Positions 25,324 to 34,186 of a stretch of DNA of 64,000 nucleotides are shown here, piece by piece. This DNA comes from PALSA-350 sp963794165. Lineage in GTDB: Bacteria; Acidobacteriota; Terriglobia; Terriglobales; Acidobacteriaceae. The stretch covers positions 434,001-498,000 of the forward strand of contig CAWCCT010000007.1 of assembly GCA_963794165.1 (NCBI GenBank), given 5' to 3'. Made by a program: the position numbers and the translations under genes. The notes beneath the pieces are model-generated. The model was not told the origin of the DNA. It worked only from the letters and a program-made list of their open reading frames with translations, and did not search any database. The first letter of the stretch is position 1. The number at the start of each line of letters is the position of its first letter.

Positions 25324-26490
25324 TCATCCAGCCTTGTGTTGGGTGGTCGCGAGCAGCAGTTTGGCCAGTGCGCGCAGCATCCACGCTTGCCCCCACCGCA
25401 TGTAAGGCGTGCGGTTGGTCCACAGGCGATGACGCTGATAGTAGAAGGACCCGTCCGCCGCCGCCATGTTTCTTATCGTCCAATGAAAGGTCTTCCAGGC
25501 GCGTTCCAAAGCGGTCGGGTCGATCGCAGAAAAAGCGGCGAAGTGCAGTATCGCCTGAGAGCATGCGTGAATGTCGATCGGAAATGTGCGGTTGTGAAAA
25601 TACTTCGGGGCTCCTTCCACGGTAAAAAAGCTGCTCTGATAGTACTGATGCCCCAGAAGCATGGCACCTTCAAAGCTTGAGTCGCCCGTGATCGTCTGGT
25701 AATCGAGCAGCGCGCAGACGTTGTACGAGCTATGAAAACTGTCGATCCAGCGTTGCCGGCGAAGCCCTCCGTAGTACCATGCGCCCGTTGGCAGTTGCGC
25801 CTTTTGTAGAAAAACCATGGCTTTGCGCGCCAGAGAAAGGTATTCGTCATTGCCGCTCAGGCGCGCTATCCGTGCCAGATAAGCGCCGGTTAGTACACTG
25901 CTGTTGTAAATCAGGGTTTTGTCATTGGGCGTGTAGCTAAAACAAACCTCGTCAGCGGACTCATATGAGCGTTGCAAACGAGTAGTCACGAAGCGCGCAA
26001 CCGATTCGGCGATTTCAACTTCGCTCGCGTCCATCATCGCCGTCGCGCAAAAATAAGAGGCAATGCTGTTGGGCGTGAACGCCGGCATGCACGTACCCCG
26101 AAGCGACGCGTAATCCCAATCGTAGCCCCAGCAGTATTCGGGTTCACCCGGCGAACGAAGTCGGATCAGCTCAGTCTTGAGCCATGCGGTCTCTGCCGAC
26201 ACGTCGTAGCCCGTCTGCGCAAGATCACAATATGCCGAGAGGCAAAGTCCCAACGCCTTGGGATTAAGCCCGGGGGGAATCTCCAGGAATCGACGAAATT
26301 GAAGACCGCCCAATCGCTTTCCGGATTGGATAAGCAATAGACCAAGCGGCGCCTTCCGCGCCCAGGTTGCGCTCAGATAGGGCGAGTTCAGCAGGTCATA
26401 GGGGTCGTATCCCGCGAAGTGCCTGCTTTCGATCCATGTGCGCAATGCTTGAATCGCCTGAACCAGCTCAGAAGATTCACTTTGCGTCAC
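25324..26490 (-). CDS. Alpha/alpha-barrel protein of the polysaccharide cluster (VpsJ-like?)
   Basis: A 388-residue soluble protein with repeated helical hairpins and aromatic-rich motifs (GAWYYGGLRRQRWIDSFHS, YMRWGQAWMLRAL), as in the six-hairpin or prenyltransferase-like alpha/alpha barrels. It recalls, from memory, proteins annotated VpsJ in exopolysaccharide clusters. The reaction is unknown; it may bind or modify a glycan intermediate. The start is taken as GTG 26490, overlapping the upstream epimerase stop by 4 bp (GTGA), instead of a longer form reaching 26580 inside the epimerase. There is no signal peptide, so it is probably cytoplasmic. Confidence 0.65.
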   Translation of the reverse strand: MTQSESSELVQAIQALRTWIESRHFAGYDPYDLLNSPYLSATWARKAPLGLLLIQSGKRLGGLQFRRFLEIPPGLNPKALGLCLSAYCDLAQTGYDVSAETAWLKTELIRLRSPGEPEYCWGYDWDYASLRGTCMPAFTPNSIASYFCATAMMDASEVEIAESVARFVTTRLQRSYESADEVCFSYTPNDKTLIYNSSVLTGAYLARIARLSGNDEYLSLARKAMVFLQKAQLPTGAWYYGGLRRQRWIDSFHSSYNVCALLDYQTITGDSSFEGAMLLGHQYYQSSFFTVEGAPKYFHNRTFPIDIHACSQAILHFAAFSAIDPTALERAWKTFHWTIRNMAAADGSFYYQRHRLWTNRTPYMRWGQAWMLRALAKLLLATTQHKAG

Positions 26491-27641
26491 AGAGGCACAC
26501 GCTCCGCAGAATGGGCGAGACCGCTCTGCCAAACCTCTTTGAGTATACTCACGATCCTCGGGGCTGCCTGCCCATCCCATAGAGGAGGGCGCAGAGGGGT
26601 AGATCTGGCCTGTCCTCGCCTTGCCCTCTCCAGGACTTCCAGAGTACTCAGCAGCAAGCGGTGAGGATCGGATCCCACCAATCGATTTGTGCCCATGGAA
26701 ACAGTGACCGGCCGTTCCGTGTTGTCACGATAGGTTAGGCACGGTACGCCGAGGAAAGTGGTCTCTTCCTGCACTCCACCAGAGTCGGTGATGACCACCA
26801 CGGCATGCTGGATGAGGTCAAGAAAATCCAGATAGGAAGCCGGTGGCATCATCCAGAGACCCGAACCAGGAACACGGCGGCCGTCCCAGTTTCTTACCGC
26901 TTTGATCCCGGCCCCGGCAATATTCTGTGCGGTTCTTGGATGAGCTGGAAAAACCACAGGAATGCACAACGCAATCTCCGCTATGGCTTCAAGCGTTCGT
27001 TTCAACTGGTCTCCATCATCCACGTTGGAAGGGCGATGAAGCGTGAGCACGGCATAAGGTCTCCCCTCAAGTCCCAACTCGGAGCGCAACCTGGATCTCG
27101 GGTCGACTTTGAGAGCCCGTACCAAGGAATCAATCATGAGGTTGCCGACGAAAAATACCTTGCCGGGGTCGATTCCTTCGTTCGCCAGATTGAGGTTGGC
27201 GCTCTCCTCGGTTGTAAAAAGGAGGTTTGAGAGGGCATCAGTCACGATGCGGTTGATCTCCTCCGGCATGGTACGGTCGAAGCTGCGCAATCCTGCTTCG
27301 ATGTGGGCGACTGGAATATTTTCCTTTGCTGCCACCAATGCACAGGCCATGGTCGAGTTCACATCCCCTACAACCACCACCATATCCGGCCGATCCCGCT
27401 GGAGCAGCTCGCCAAATCTACGAATAATTTCAGCCGTCTGCGCGTGCTGTGCGCCGGAACCGACCCCCAGGTTGTAGTCAGGAGGCGGCACCCGCAACTG
27501 GTGGAAGAAAACCTGAGACATGGAGTAATCGTAATGCTGGCCGGTATGGACCAGGACCGGCTCAATCTCCTTGTGCTGGCGCAACTCCGCCATCAACGGG
27601 GCCACCTTCATCATGTTCGGCCGGGCGCCGACGATGCTCAT
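26487..27641 (-). CDS. wecB: UDP-N-acetylglucosamine 2-epimerase, non-hydrolysing (WecB/WbpI type)
   Basis: A 384-residue epimerase with all family motifs: SIVGARPNMMKVAPL, VHTGQHYDYSMS, GDVNSTMA, HIEAGLRSFDRTMPEE, TLHRPSNVDDG and ITDSGGVQEE. It converts UDP-GlcNAc-type substrates to the manno epimer in the cytoplasm. With the WbpB/E/D-like genes downstream it may act as WbpI on the diacetamido uronic acid. The start ATG 27641 has a GAG four bases upstream; TTG 27650 (MRIM...) is the alternative. The frame stays open for 100 codons upstream, but that stretch is the non-coding repeat at 27669-27922. It is the first gene of the minus-strand operon down to GH172. Confidence 0.92.
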   Translation of the reverse strand: MSIVGARPNMMKVAPLMAELRQHKEIEPVLVHTGQHYDYSMSQVFFHQLRVPPPDYNLGVGSGAQHAQTAEIIRRFGELLQRDRPDMVVVVGDVNSTMACALVAAKENIPVAHIEAGLRSFDRTMPEEINRIVTDALSNLLFTTEESANLNLANEGIDPGKVFFVGNLMIDSLVRALKVDPRSRLRSELGLEGRPYAVLTLHRPSNVDDGDQLKRTLEAIAEIALCIPVVFPAHPRTAQNIAGAGIKAVRNWDGRRVPGSGLWMMPPASYLDFLDLIQHAVVVITDSGGVQEETTFLGVPCLTYRDNTERPVTVSMGTNRLVGSDPHRLLLSTLEVLERARRGQARSTPLRPPLWDGQAAPRIVSILKEVWQSGLAHSAERVPL

Positions 27642-27668
27642 TATTCTCAAGCGCTTAGTGGTTTTAGT

Positions 27669-27922
27669 GTCTGCGTGAGAGCTCACATTTACCGGCCTCA
27701 GTCCCGCAGGGACGGCTGAAAATTGCCCAGGACGTAGTCCTGGGGCTTTGCTGGACTTTGGCGCATGCTCCGGACTAGCGTCCTCAGTTGTTTTCATTCG
27801 TCCCTGCGGGACTAGTCGCTCTTGCCAATCCCACCCAGGACTGCGTCCTGGGCTACATTCAACCGTCCCTACGGGACTCATTGATCGTCTCGATTTTGGC
27901 GATTTGGAAGTTCTCACGCAAA
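27669..27922. repeat. Palindromic intergenic repeat, family A copy 2
   Basis: The second copy of the 609-890 element, in the 353-bp gap between the divergent wecB and asnB 2. The edges are CTGCGTGAGAGCTC (27671-27684) and TTCTCACGCA (27911-27920). Internal hairpin units are GTCCCGCAGGGAC (27701-27713), its reverse complement (27800-27812) and GTCCCTACGGGAC (27865-27877), with AGGAC..GTCCT units between. The element sits where promoters of two operons are expected, so it may affect both. Confidence 0.7.
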
Positions 27923-27994
27923 GCCCCTCGGCCAAGCACATAGCGCCGCCGCCGCACCCTGATCTGTTCTAATGATCCCACTTGGTATCGGCAA

Positions 27995-29950
27995 ATGTGC
28001 GGAATTTCCGGCGTACTGGCATTTAAAAACAGCAATTTCGAGGTGACGGCGGATTATCTTGCCCGCATGCGGGACACCATGGTCCATCGCGGGCCCGATG
28101 GCGCTGGTTCGTGGATGTCACCGGACCGCCGGGTGGGCCTGGCGCATCGCCGGCTTTCCATCATCGACCTTTCCCAAGCCGCTTCTCAGCCGATGAGCAA
28201 TGGGGATGGCTCGCTCGCGATCGTCTTTAATGGTGAGATCTACAATCACGCGGAGATCCGACGCGAGCTCGAACATCTGGGGCACCACCGCTGGAGAACA
28301 GATCACTCGGACACCGAGGTCATTCTGCATGCTTATGAGAAATGGGGCATCGATTGTCTGCACAAATTTCGTGGCATGTTCGCTTTTGCTCTGTGGGATG
28401 CGAAAGCACGCCGCCTTCGCCTCGTTCGCGACCGGCTAGGCGTAAAGCCGCTCTATTACAGCGTTCACCATGGGCGAATCACGTTTGCCTCAGAGATCAA
28501 AGCGCTGCTTCAGGATCCGGATCAAGCTCGTGCAGTTAATGAAGAAGCTTTGTTTCACTATCTCTCTTTCCTGACCGCCCCCGCGCCAGACACACTGTTT
28601 GAAGGAATTCATAAGCTACCGCCCGGCTCATTCCTGACCGTCAACGCGGATGGGCAACTCCACCAGGAGCGGTACTGGGATGTTCTTGAACACACCACCC
28701 CGCTGACCGGTGTGGCTGAAGGAGAGATTGCCGAGCGACTGCTCGCGGAACTACGTACCAGCGTGGCACTGCGTACCGTAAGCGACGTGCCTGTCGGAGT
28801 TTTTCTATCCGGTGGAATTGATTCCAGTACCAACGCCGCGCTGTTTTCTGAATGCGCTACGGAGAAGGTAAAAACATTCTCGGTCGGGTACGACAAGAAC
28901 TATCCCGGATGCCAGAGCGAATTACCGCTAGCCAGTCAAATGGCAGCGCGCATCGGAGCGGCCCACCACGAGCGGGTCCTCACCCAGCAGGACTTCCTCG
29001 ACTTTTTGCCGCGCATGGTTTATCTGCAGGATGAACCCATCGCCGATCCGGTCTGTATGCCGGTGTATTTCCTTTCCAGGCTGGCCCGCGATAGCGGTGT
29101 TATTGTCGCGCAGGCGGGCGAAGGATCCGACGAGCTCTTTTGGGGTTATGAGCACTGGAAACGAATCCTGAATTTAATTCGCTGGAACCGGTTTCCTATG
29201 CCGCCTGCGACCAGGAGGCTTGGCCTGGTGGCGCTGAGCATGCTCGGCAAGTCCCATGGACCGGGCTACGAATTACTATCCCGTGCAAGCGCGGGGCTTC
29301 CGGTTTTCTGGGGTGGCGCGGATGCTTTCTCGCAGCGCGCCAAACTGAATGTGCTTTCCCCTCGCCTACGGCGCCGCTTCCGGAATGAGACATCCTGGCA
29401 GGCGATACGCCCCATCCATGAGCGATTCATGCGCCATGCCTGGGAGAAGACCCCAGTCAAGTGGATGACCTACCTCGATCTGAACTTGCGCCTGCCGGAA
29501 CTGCTTCTTATGCGGCTCGACAAAATGGGGATGGGCGCAAGCCTGGAGACCCGGGTCCCCTTTCTTGACCACAAATTTGTGCAGCTTGCGATGAGCATTC
29601 CGGAGCACGTCATAACCCGGGGAGGCGAATCAAAGCACATCCTGAAAAAGGCGGTCAGCGGACTTATTCCCGATGAAATTATCAATCGGCGAAAGCAGGG
29701 GTTCGGTGTACCCATACAGGATTGGTTCCTCGGGCAATCCGGGGCATTTGCCCAGCGCGAGCTGACGGAGTTTTGTGACCAGACTGACTTCCTCGACCGG
29801 TCCGCGGTAATGAAGCTGATCCAATCGGGGCGGGGCACCGATGCCTGGTTCCTGTTGAACTTTGCCCTCTGGTGGAAGCAATTTATTGCGGGCGAGGGTC
29901 TTTCTTCAGCGAATCAAGTAGAGCCGCTGGTGGCCGCACAGCGGTTTTAA
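27995..29950 (+). CDS. asnB: Asparagine synthase family amidotransferase 2
   Basis: A 651-residue paralogue of the protein at 23397-25316, with catalytic Cys-2 (MCGISGVLAF), VHRGPDGAGSW, FNGEIYNHAEIR, the synthetase loop SGGIDSSTNAA and GEGSDELFWGYEH. Two different glutamine amidotransferases in one polysaccharide cluster suggest amidation of two sugar acids, or two polysaccharide systems. It starts an operon in the opposite direction to wecB, separated by repeat family A. The ligase/polymerase gene follows after 8 bp. Confidence 0.9.
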   Translation: MCGISGVLAFKNSNFEVTADYLARMRDTMVHRGPDGAGSWMSPDRRVGLAHRRLSIIDLSQAASQPMSNGDGSLAIVFNGEIYNHAEIRRELEHLGHHRWRTDHSDTEVILHAYEKWGIDCLHKFRGMFAFALWDAKARRLRLVRDRLGVKPLYYSVHHGRITFASEIKALLQDPDQARAVNEEALFHYLSFLTAPAPDTLFEGIHKLPPGSFLTVNADGQLHQERYWDVLEHTTPLTGVAEGEIAERLLAELRTSVALRTVSDVPVGVFLSGGIDSSTNAALFSECATEKVKTFSVGYDKNYPGCQSELPLASQMAARIGAAHHERVLTQQDFLDFLPRMVYLQDEPIADPVCMPVYFLSRLARDSGVIVAQAGEGSDELFWGYEHWKRILNLIRWNRFPMPPATRRLGLVALSMLGKSHGPGYELLSRASAGLPVFWGGADAFSQRAKLNVLSPRLRRRFRNETSWQAIRPIHERFMRHAWEKTPVKWMTYLDLNLRLPELLLMRLDKMGMGASLETRVPFLDHKFVQLAMSIPEHVITRGGESKHILKKAVSGLIPDEIINRRKQGFGVPIQDWFLGQSGAFAQRELTEFCDQTDFLDRSAVMKLIQSGRGTDAWFLLNFALWWKQFIAGEGLSSANQVEPLVAAQRF

Positions 29951-29958
29951 CCCAAACG

Positions 29959-31185
29959 ATGGCAGCCACAGAACATGTCATTGACCGCACGTGGTCCTCG
30001 CTGAGGAGTTCGCCCCTGCCGCTGCTGCTGGTGACGGCGCTATTTTTGGCAACACTCACCCTTTGGGTTTCTGCGTACTGGCCCGTCGGTCTGTTCGAGA
30101 TAGGCGTCTTTTTGATTGCCGGGACCGCCCTTGTTCTTGGAAAAGCGCCTTCACGCGGAACCCACTACCCAATGTTTGCCCTGAGCTTCGTGGTCATATG
30201 GGGATGCGTTCAACTGATTACTGGCCGGTCCATCGATCCCTTTGAGACGCAACGGGCAATTTTGCAGTGGATGACCTGGACTGCCGTTTATTACATCGGT
30301 GTTTCTACCTTGAAGGAGGAACGTCTTGCCCAGTTGGTTCGCACTGTTATGGTGTGGTTTGGCTTCGCGGTTGCCGTAGAAGCCATTCTTCAGGCCTACC
30401 TGTCTCCGGGCAAAGTGGTGGGTATATTTCCTACTGGCTACCACGATTTTGTAATGGGGCCCATTGTCTATCACACTCACTTTGCCGCCTTCGTTGAGAC
30501 GCTTCTCCCCATTTCCCTCTTCCGGGCTATCAGTGAAGCCAGGAGCTCGTACACCTATCTCGGAATTTCTGCTGTGCTGCTCGCGGCGGTCGTAGTCAGC
30601 GCTTCGCGCGGAGGCCTTGTCATCGCCTCTGCTGAGATTATTTGCGTGTTGATCCTATCGCATTTGCAGAAGCCCGCAGCAGGCCGGAAAATCACATCTC
30701 TGGCATTGGTGCTGGCCGGCGTGACGGCCGTCCTGCTGGCTGTTGTGGGTTTCGCAACCGTGTGGCAGCGCTTTTATGCCGAGTCCTGGATGCTGGGACG
30801 AGTCCAGTTCGCCATCTCCACCCTGCACATGATTCCGGTGCACCCCTGGATTGGCTGGGGGCTCGGTTGTTGGCCGGCGGCTTATCCCGCCTTCGCCACC
30901 TTCGATCCCGGACCCATCGTCAACCAGGCGCATTGCGAATGGTTACAGTGGACTGCGGAGGGAGGCTTACCCGTAGGGTTCACCATGCTCTCTCTTGCAA
31001 TCTGGGCTGTACGGCCGGCGATGCGAACCATCTGGGGAATTGGCGTGATCGCCGTCCTCATCCACGCCGGGTTTGATTACCCGTTCTCACGCCCGGCGGT
31101 GGGTGCGTGGCCGATTCTGATGCTTTCTATGGCAGCAGCCAGCCGAGGCGCCGAATCAACTTCTACCGCCTCTATGCAGGGCTGA
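29959..31185 (+). CDS. O-antigen ligase/polymerase family membrane protein 1
   Basis: A 408-residue integral membrane protein with about ten helices and a large periplasmic loop. The Wzy_C region is recognisable in SASRGGLVIA, the WIGWGLGCWPAAYP segment and NQAHCEWLQWTAEGG, where the histidine is usually important. Members polymerise repeat units or ligate them to a lipid or protein acceptor on the periplasmic side. The chosen ATG 29959 is 8 bp after asnB 2; the upstream part of the frame lies inside asnB. Its last 14 bp overlap the end of the convergent FecR-like gene. Confidence 0.85.
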   Translation: MAATEHVIDRTWSSLRSSPLPLLLVTALFLATLTLWVSAYWPVGLFEIGVFLIAGTALVLGKAPSRGTHYPMFALSFVVIWGCVQLITGRSIDPFETQRAILQWMTWTAVYYIGVSTLKEERLAQLVRTVMVWFGFAVAVEAILQAYLSPGKVVGIFPTGYHDFVMGPIVYHTHFAAFVETLLPISLFRAISEARSSYTYLGISAVLLAAVVVSASRGGLVIASAEIICVLILSHLQKPAAGRKITSLALVLAGVTAVLLAVVGFATVWQRFYAESWMLGRVQFAISTLHMIPVHPWIGWGLGCWPAAYPAFATFDPGPIVNQAHCEWLQWTAEGGLPVGFTMLSLAIWAVRPAMRTIWGIGVIAVLIHAGFDYPFSRPAVGAWPILMLSMAAASRGAESTSTASMQG

Positions 31186-32239
31186 CAGTTGATGACTTTC
31201 CGCCACCCAAGCCCAAAGCCACCCCGACTACAGCTCCAGCCGCCAGGGCCACGATGAGTAGGATCTTCGGAGTCGCACTATGCGTTTGCAGGGGTGGAAT
31301 CGCGGGGGCAGTGCTCGCATCCGGAGCAGGTGGCGCTTCAGGACTGGCCGCGACCTCTGGCGCTGGAGTACTTGGAGGAGCCGGGGTGTCACCGGTTGGC
31401 GTGGGAACACTCGTTGGGGGAGGAGTTGTCGCTGGGGCTGTGGCCGTAGTAGCTCCCGGCAACTCGGACAATGGCATCTGGTGGATGTCGGAGACGGATA
31501 CCACACTGGAGGCCCCCGCCGCCGCCGGCTCATCGAAAATACTACCTATAACCTCTACCTGCGCACCGACCATCTCATCAAGCCCTGGTCCTTGGAGTTC
31601 GTAGGTAACCTTCGTCGCTACGTCGGTCAAAAGATAATGCCCGTAACGCCCGGCATGGTCCTTGCGAACAATGCCATGCAGGGTTAACTGCGTCCCCGGT
31701 GCAGGGGCGGCCTGTCCCGGAGTGGTCGGGGAACCTGCTGGGGCCTGCGGTGAATCCTGTACGGTAAAGCCCATCGCCTTGCCGGTCTCCAGCCGCGCTA
31801 ACAAGACCCCTGCGGCGGTGCGAACCTCCGCGGCTCCTCCCTGGGCTGCTACCTCGAGATGTGACTGGTCTTTCATCCCAACAACAATTGCGCCCTGGGG
31901 GGATAGAGAGAAGATCCTTAGCCCATCCGCGACCAATTCATAGGACCCGCGCTGGATCACCGCTCCCCTCTGCAGAAGGGAGTATTCACGGTAAACCTTA
32001 ACCACGGAGTCAGGCTGGAGAAGGAGGTTGGAGCCTCCTGGGAACATCAGATCCGAGGTTGCACTCCCTGCCTGGATCAAGCTCCCTTGAAAGAGGGTAG
32101 AGTTGCCGTGGACGACTGAGCCGTCAACCTCTACCTGTCCGTTGGTTACGACGAAGCCGACGCTCGAGGGAGACGCAGCTACACTGACCAGACAACCGCA
32201 GGTAAGCAACGCAATTGCGGATTGTAGCTTGATGAGCAT
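31172..32239 (-). CDS. Exported FecR-like protein with Pro/Ala-rich linker and C-terminal membrane anchor
   Basis: A 355-residue protein. It has a signal peptide (about 1-22), a FecR-like beta domain (about 25-155: VTNGQVEVDG, FQGSLIQAGS, LLARLETGKAMGF), and a small beta-rich domain (LTLHGIVRKDHAGRYGHYLL, VGAQVEVIGSIFDEP). A low-complexity proline/alanine/threonine linker (about 240-325) and a hydrophobic helix near the C-terminus (KILLIVALAAGAVVGVALG) follow. It is probably periplasmic and anchored. Its role in the cluster is unknown; it is not a classical anti-sigma factor. It lies 65 bp downstream of a methyltransferase and tail-to-tail with the ligase gene. Confidence 0.7.
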   Translation of the reverse strand: MLIKLQSAIALLTCGCLVSVAASPSSVGFVVTNGQVEVDGSVVHGNSTLFQGSLIQAGSATSDLMFPGGSNLLLQPDSVVKVYREYSLLQRGAVIQRGSYELVADGLRIFSLSPQGAIVVGMKDQSHLEVAAQGGAAEVRTAAGVLLARLETGKAMGFTVQDSPQAPAGSPTTPGQAAPAPGTQLTLHGIVRKDHAGRYGHYLLTDVATKVTYELQGPGLDEMVGAQVEVIGSIFDEPAAAGASSVVSVSDIHQMPLSELPGATTATAPATTPPPTSVPTPTGDTPAPPSTPAPEVAASPEAPPAPDASTAPAIPPLQTHSATPKILLIVALAAGAVVGVALGLGGGKSSTVSPA

Positions 32240-32304
32240 GTGCGCCTTCCGAAAGCAAGTCTATCCCCGGGACCAGGATGTTCGCAATGGCGTTCATGAT
32301 TGGC

Positions 32305-33123
32305 TTATTTGATCGCGTGGGCGAAAATGTACCAGCCAACATGCCTTCCTGCACGTTCAGCGAGGGATGCAGGGACAAAATGCCGCAATGCGCCGAAATC
32401 GCCCGGCGTAAGGTGTCTTACGTCAAATCGGACCTCGCTGAAATCCTTCAATCTATTGCGCAGCTGCCTTCTGGAATATGTCTTTACCAGCGGTTTGATT
32501 GTTACGCCATCGGCTCCAGATTCGATCAAGGACATGAGGCCCCGGTATCCAAGTCGCCGAAGCTCACCCCGAAGAATGCCGTTAACAAAAATCGTGTAGG
32601 CGTGAAAAAAACTGAATGTATGGTAAAGCCCAAGAATCAGCAATCCTCCGGGCTTGAGGACGCGATAGCATTCGGAGAGACAACGCACAGTGTTGTCGGT
32701 ATGGTGAAGGACGCCAAAGCAGTAGACCACATCGAAGGAGCCGCTCTCGAATGGAATGGCGGCGGCGGTGGCGTCTTTCAGTGTGGCGCGCAAGCCGCGC
32801 ACCTCGAAGTTACGCGCCGCAAGTTCGAGATGCCGCGGCGTGATGTCGATCCCGTAAACATCTGCTCCGCCGTTGGCAAACTGCACCAGGTCGGTACCCT
32901 GGCCGACGCCGACCTCCAGGACTTTTTTCCCTTCGTACGAGCCGAAATTGACGAACTCGCGCATCCACGGAGCGTAGTTCTCATAACGCTCGCGCTCGAC
33001 CGCCTCAAAGTAAGCGAGGCTATACTCGTCGAGGCCGTCGACGGCTCCGCACGGGCGATTGGTCCACTGCTCGATGGCGGCTTCGTTCGCAGCCGTCAAT
33101 CTGCTTTCAATCATGACCAGCAT
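32305..33123 (-). CDS. Class I SAM-dependent methyltransferase 1
   Basis: A 272-residue protein with a seven-strand methyltransferase core: motif I VLEVGVGQGTDLVQFA, the acidic residue after strand 2 in VYGIDIT, and FDVVYCFGVLHHTDN for strand 4. The C-terminal 80 residues are longer than in minimal members. It probably methylates a sugar or lipid-linked intermediate, given its place in the polysaccharide cluster. The start ATG 33123 could instead be Met-4 (33114). It is divergent from methyltransferase 2 with only 51 bp between. Confidence 0.82.
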   Translation of the reverse strand: MLVMIESRLTAANEAAIEQWTNRPCGAVDGLDEYSLAYFEAVERERYENYAPWMREFVNFGSYEGKKVLEVGVGQGTDLVQFANGGADVYGIDITPRHLELAARNFEVRGLRATLKDATAAAIPFESGSFDVVYCFGVLHHTDNTVRCLSECYRVLKPGGLLILGLYHTFSFFHAYTIFVNGILRGELRRLGYRGLMSLIESGADGVTIKPLVKTYSRRQLRNRLKDFSEVRFDVRHLTPGDFGALRHFVPASLAERAGRHVGWYIFAHAIK

Positions 33124-33174
33124 TGTAGCCGCTAGACTCTGCGGCGAAATGAGCCTGCGCTAAGATAAAAAGGT

Positions 33175-33951
33175 TTGCGTCGCACATCAGAGAGGAACGC
33201 CGAAGCGCCATACCTGCAGGAAAATCTGTGGGGATACGGGAAGCGTCTGTCTTTTGTGGACGGTGTCCTGCAGCGGGAGTTTTGCGGGAGGAAGCGCTGC
33301 GACCTTAGGGTCCTGGATATTGGGTGTGGAAACGGGTCGCAACTAGCGATTCCCCTGGCCGAAGCCGGGTATCAAGTGACGGCAGTGGATCCGCACGAGC
33401 CATCGATCCGGCACGGCCGAAAGTTGACGTCTGCCGTTAAGTTCTTTCAGGGAGTGGTTCGCGATCTCCCACCGGGCAAGTTCGACTGTGTCATCATCTC
33501 CGAAGTCCTCGAGCATCTTGAAGTGCCCGAAGAACTGCTAAGCATGGCGCTACCCTATCTAGCCGAACGTGGAATACTCATCATCACCGTTCCGAACGGC
33601 TATGGAGAGTTTGAGCTGGATCGGCGGTCCTATCAGGCGTTGCATGTTGACAAGCTGGTAGCGTGGCTTTGCACCGCACTAAAGACCAACCAAACTAGGG
33701 AACCGCTGGCGGGATCTGATGAGGAGAGCCCACATGTACAGCGGTTTACTCTTTCCCGCCTGCGCAAGATGTTCGCTCAAAGCAACCTGCTTCTGATCGA
33801 CGGGCGCGGGACCTCCCTGCTTTCGGGCCCCTTCATACTCCATCTTTTTGGCAGATCTGAGACCTTTATCCATCTGAACGCAGCCTTGGCTGACCGCTTT
33901 CCATTGTCCCTGGCAGCTGGCTGGATGTTTTCCCTGAGGCTCGCTCGTTAG
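33175..33951 (+). CDS. Class I SAM-dependent methyltransferase 2
   Basis: A 258-residue methyltransferase of the UbiG/WcaA-associated type. Motif I is VLDIGCGNGSQLAIPLA, with VTAVDPHEPS after strand 2 and DCVIISEVLEHLE at strand 4. The start is TTG 33175, preceded by AAAAGG almost directly, which is weak; no ATG occurs before the core, so TTG is the best choice. It ends 14 bp before the left end of the IS30 element, so the coding region is intact. It may methylate a sugar of the polymer. Confidence 0.78.
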   Translation: MRRTSERNAEAPYLQENLWGYGKRLSFVDGVLQREFCGRKRCDLRVLDIGCGNGSQLAIPLAEAGYQVTAVDPHEPSIRHGRKLTSAVKFFQGVVRDLPPGKFDCVIISEVLEHLEVPEELLSMALPYLAERGILIITVPNGYGEFELDRRSYQALHVDKLVAWLCTALKTNQTREPLAGSDEESPHVQRFTLSRLRKMFAQSNLLLIDGRGTSLLSGPFILHLFGRSETFIHLNAALADRFPLSLAAGWMFSLRLAR

Positions 33952-33965
33952 TCGGTGTTTTTTGA

Positions 33966-34009
33966 CCGGACCTGCAACAGATCATGGGTGGGCAGATTCA
34001 GACTCCAAA
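33966..34009. repeat. IS30 element left terminal inverted repeat
   Basis: 44 bp, the exact reverse complement of 35186-35229. It also contains the ATGGGTGGG that serves as the transposase start in the right copy; here it is not followed by an open frame. Confidence 0.85.
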
Positions 34010-34069
34010 TGCAACAAATCTATCTTTTTCTTTCTTTTTTAAGATAAAGGTTTTCCAGCAGCTGGGGCT

Positions 34070-34186
34070 GTTGGAAAGTGGGAAGCGTAGTTTCTTTCCA
34101 CTTTTCAATGGCCGCGGTCACGGGTAGGGATTCTGGCGGATGGATTTGTTTGGAGGTGGGAAGCATGCTTTGCTTTCCACTTTCCA
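34070..34186. repeat. Imperfect direct repeat at the transposase 3' end
   Basis: About 38 bp at 34070-34107 (beyond and across the transposase stop) resemble 34148-34186 (inside the coding end); both are themselves near-palindromes around GTGGGAAGC...TTTCCAC. This could be a partial tail duplication or a binding site near the left end. Confidence 0.5.

Noticed and set aside
27642..27941. 100-codon N-terminal extension of the epimerase
   Set aside because: It translates the non-coding repeat at 27669-27922, and the family begins at the SIVGARPN motif.
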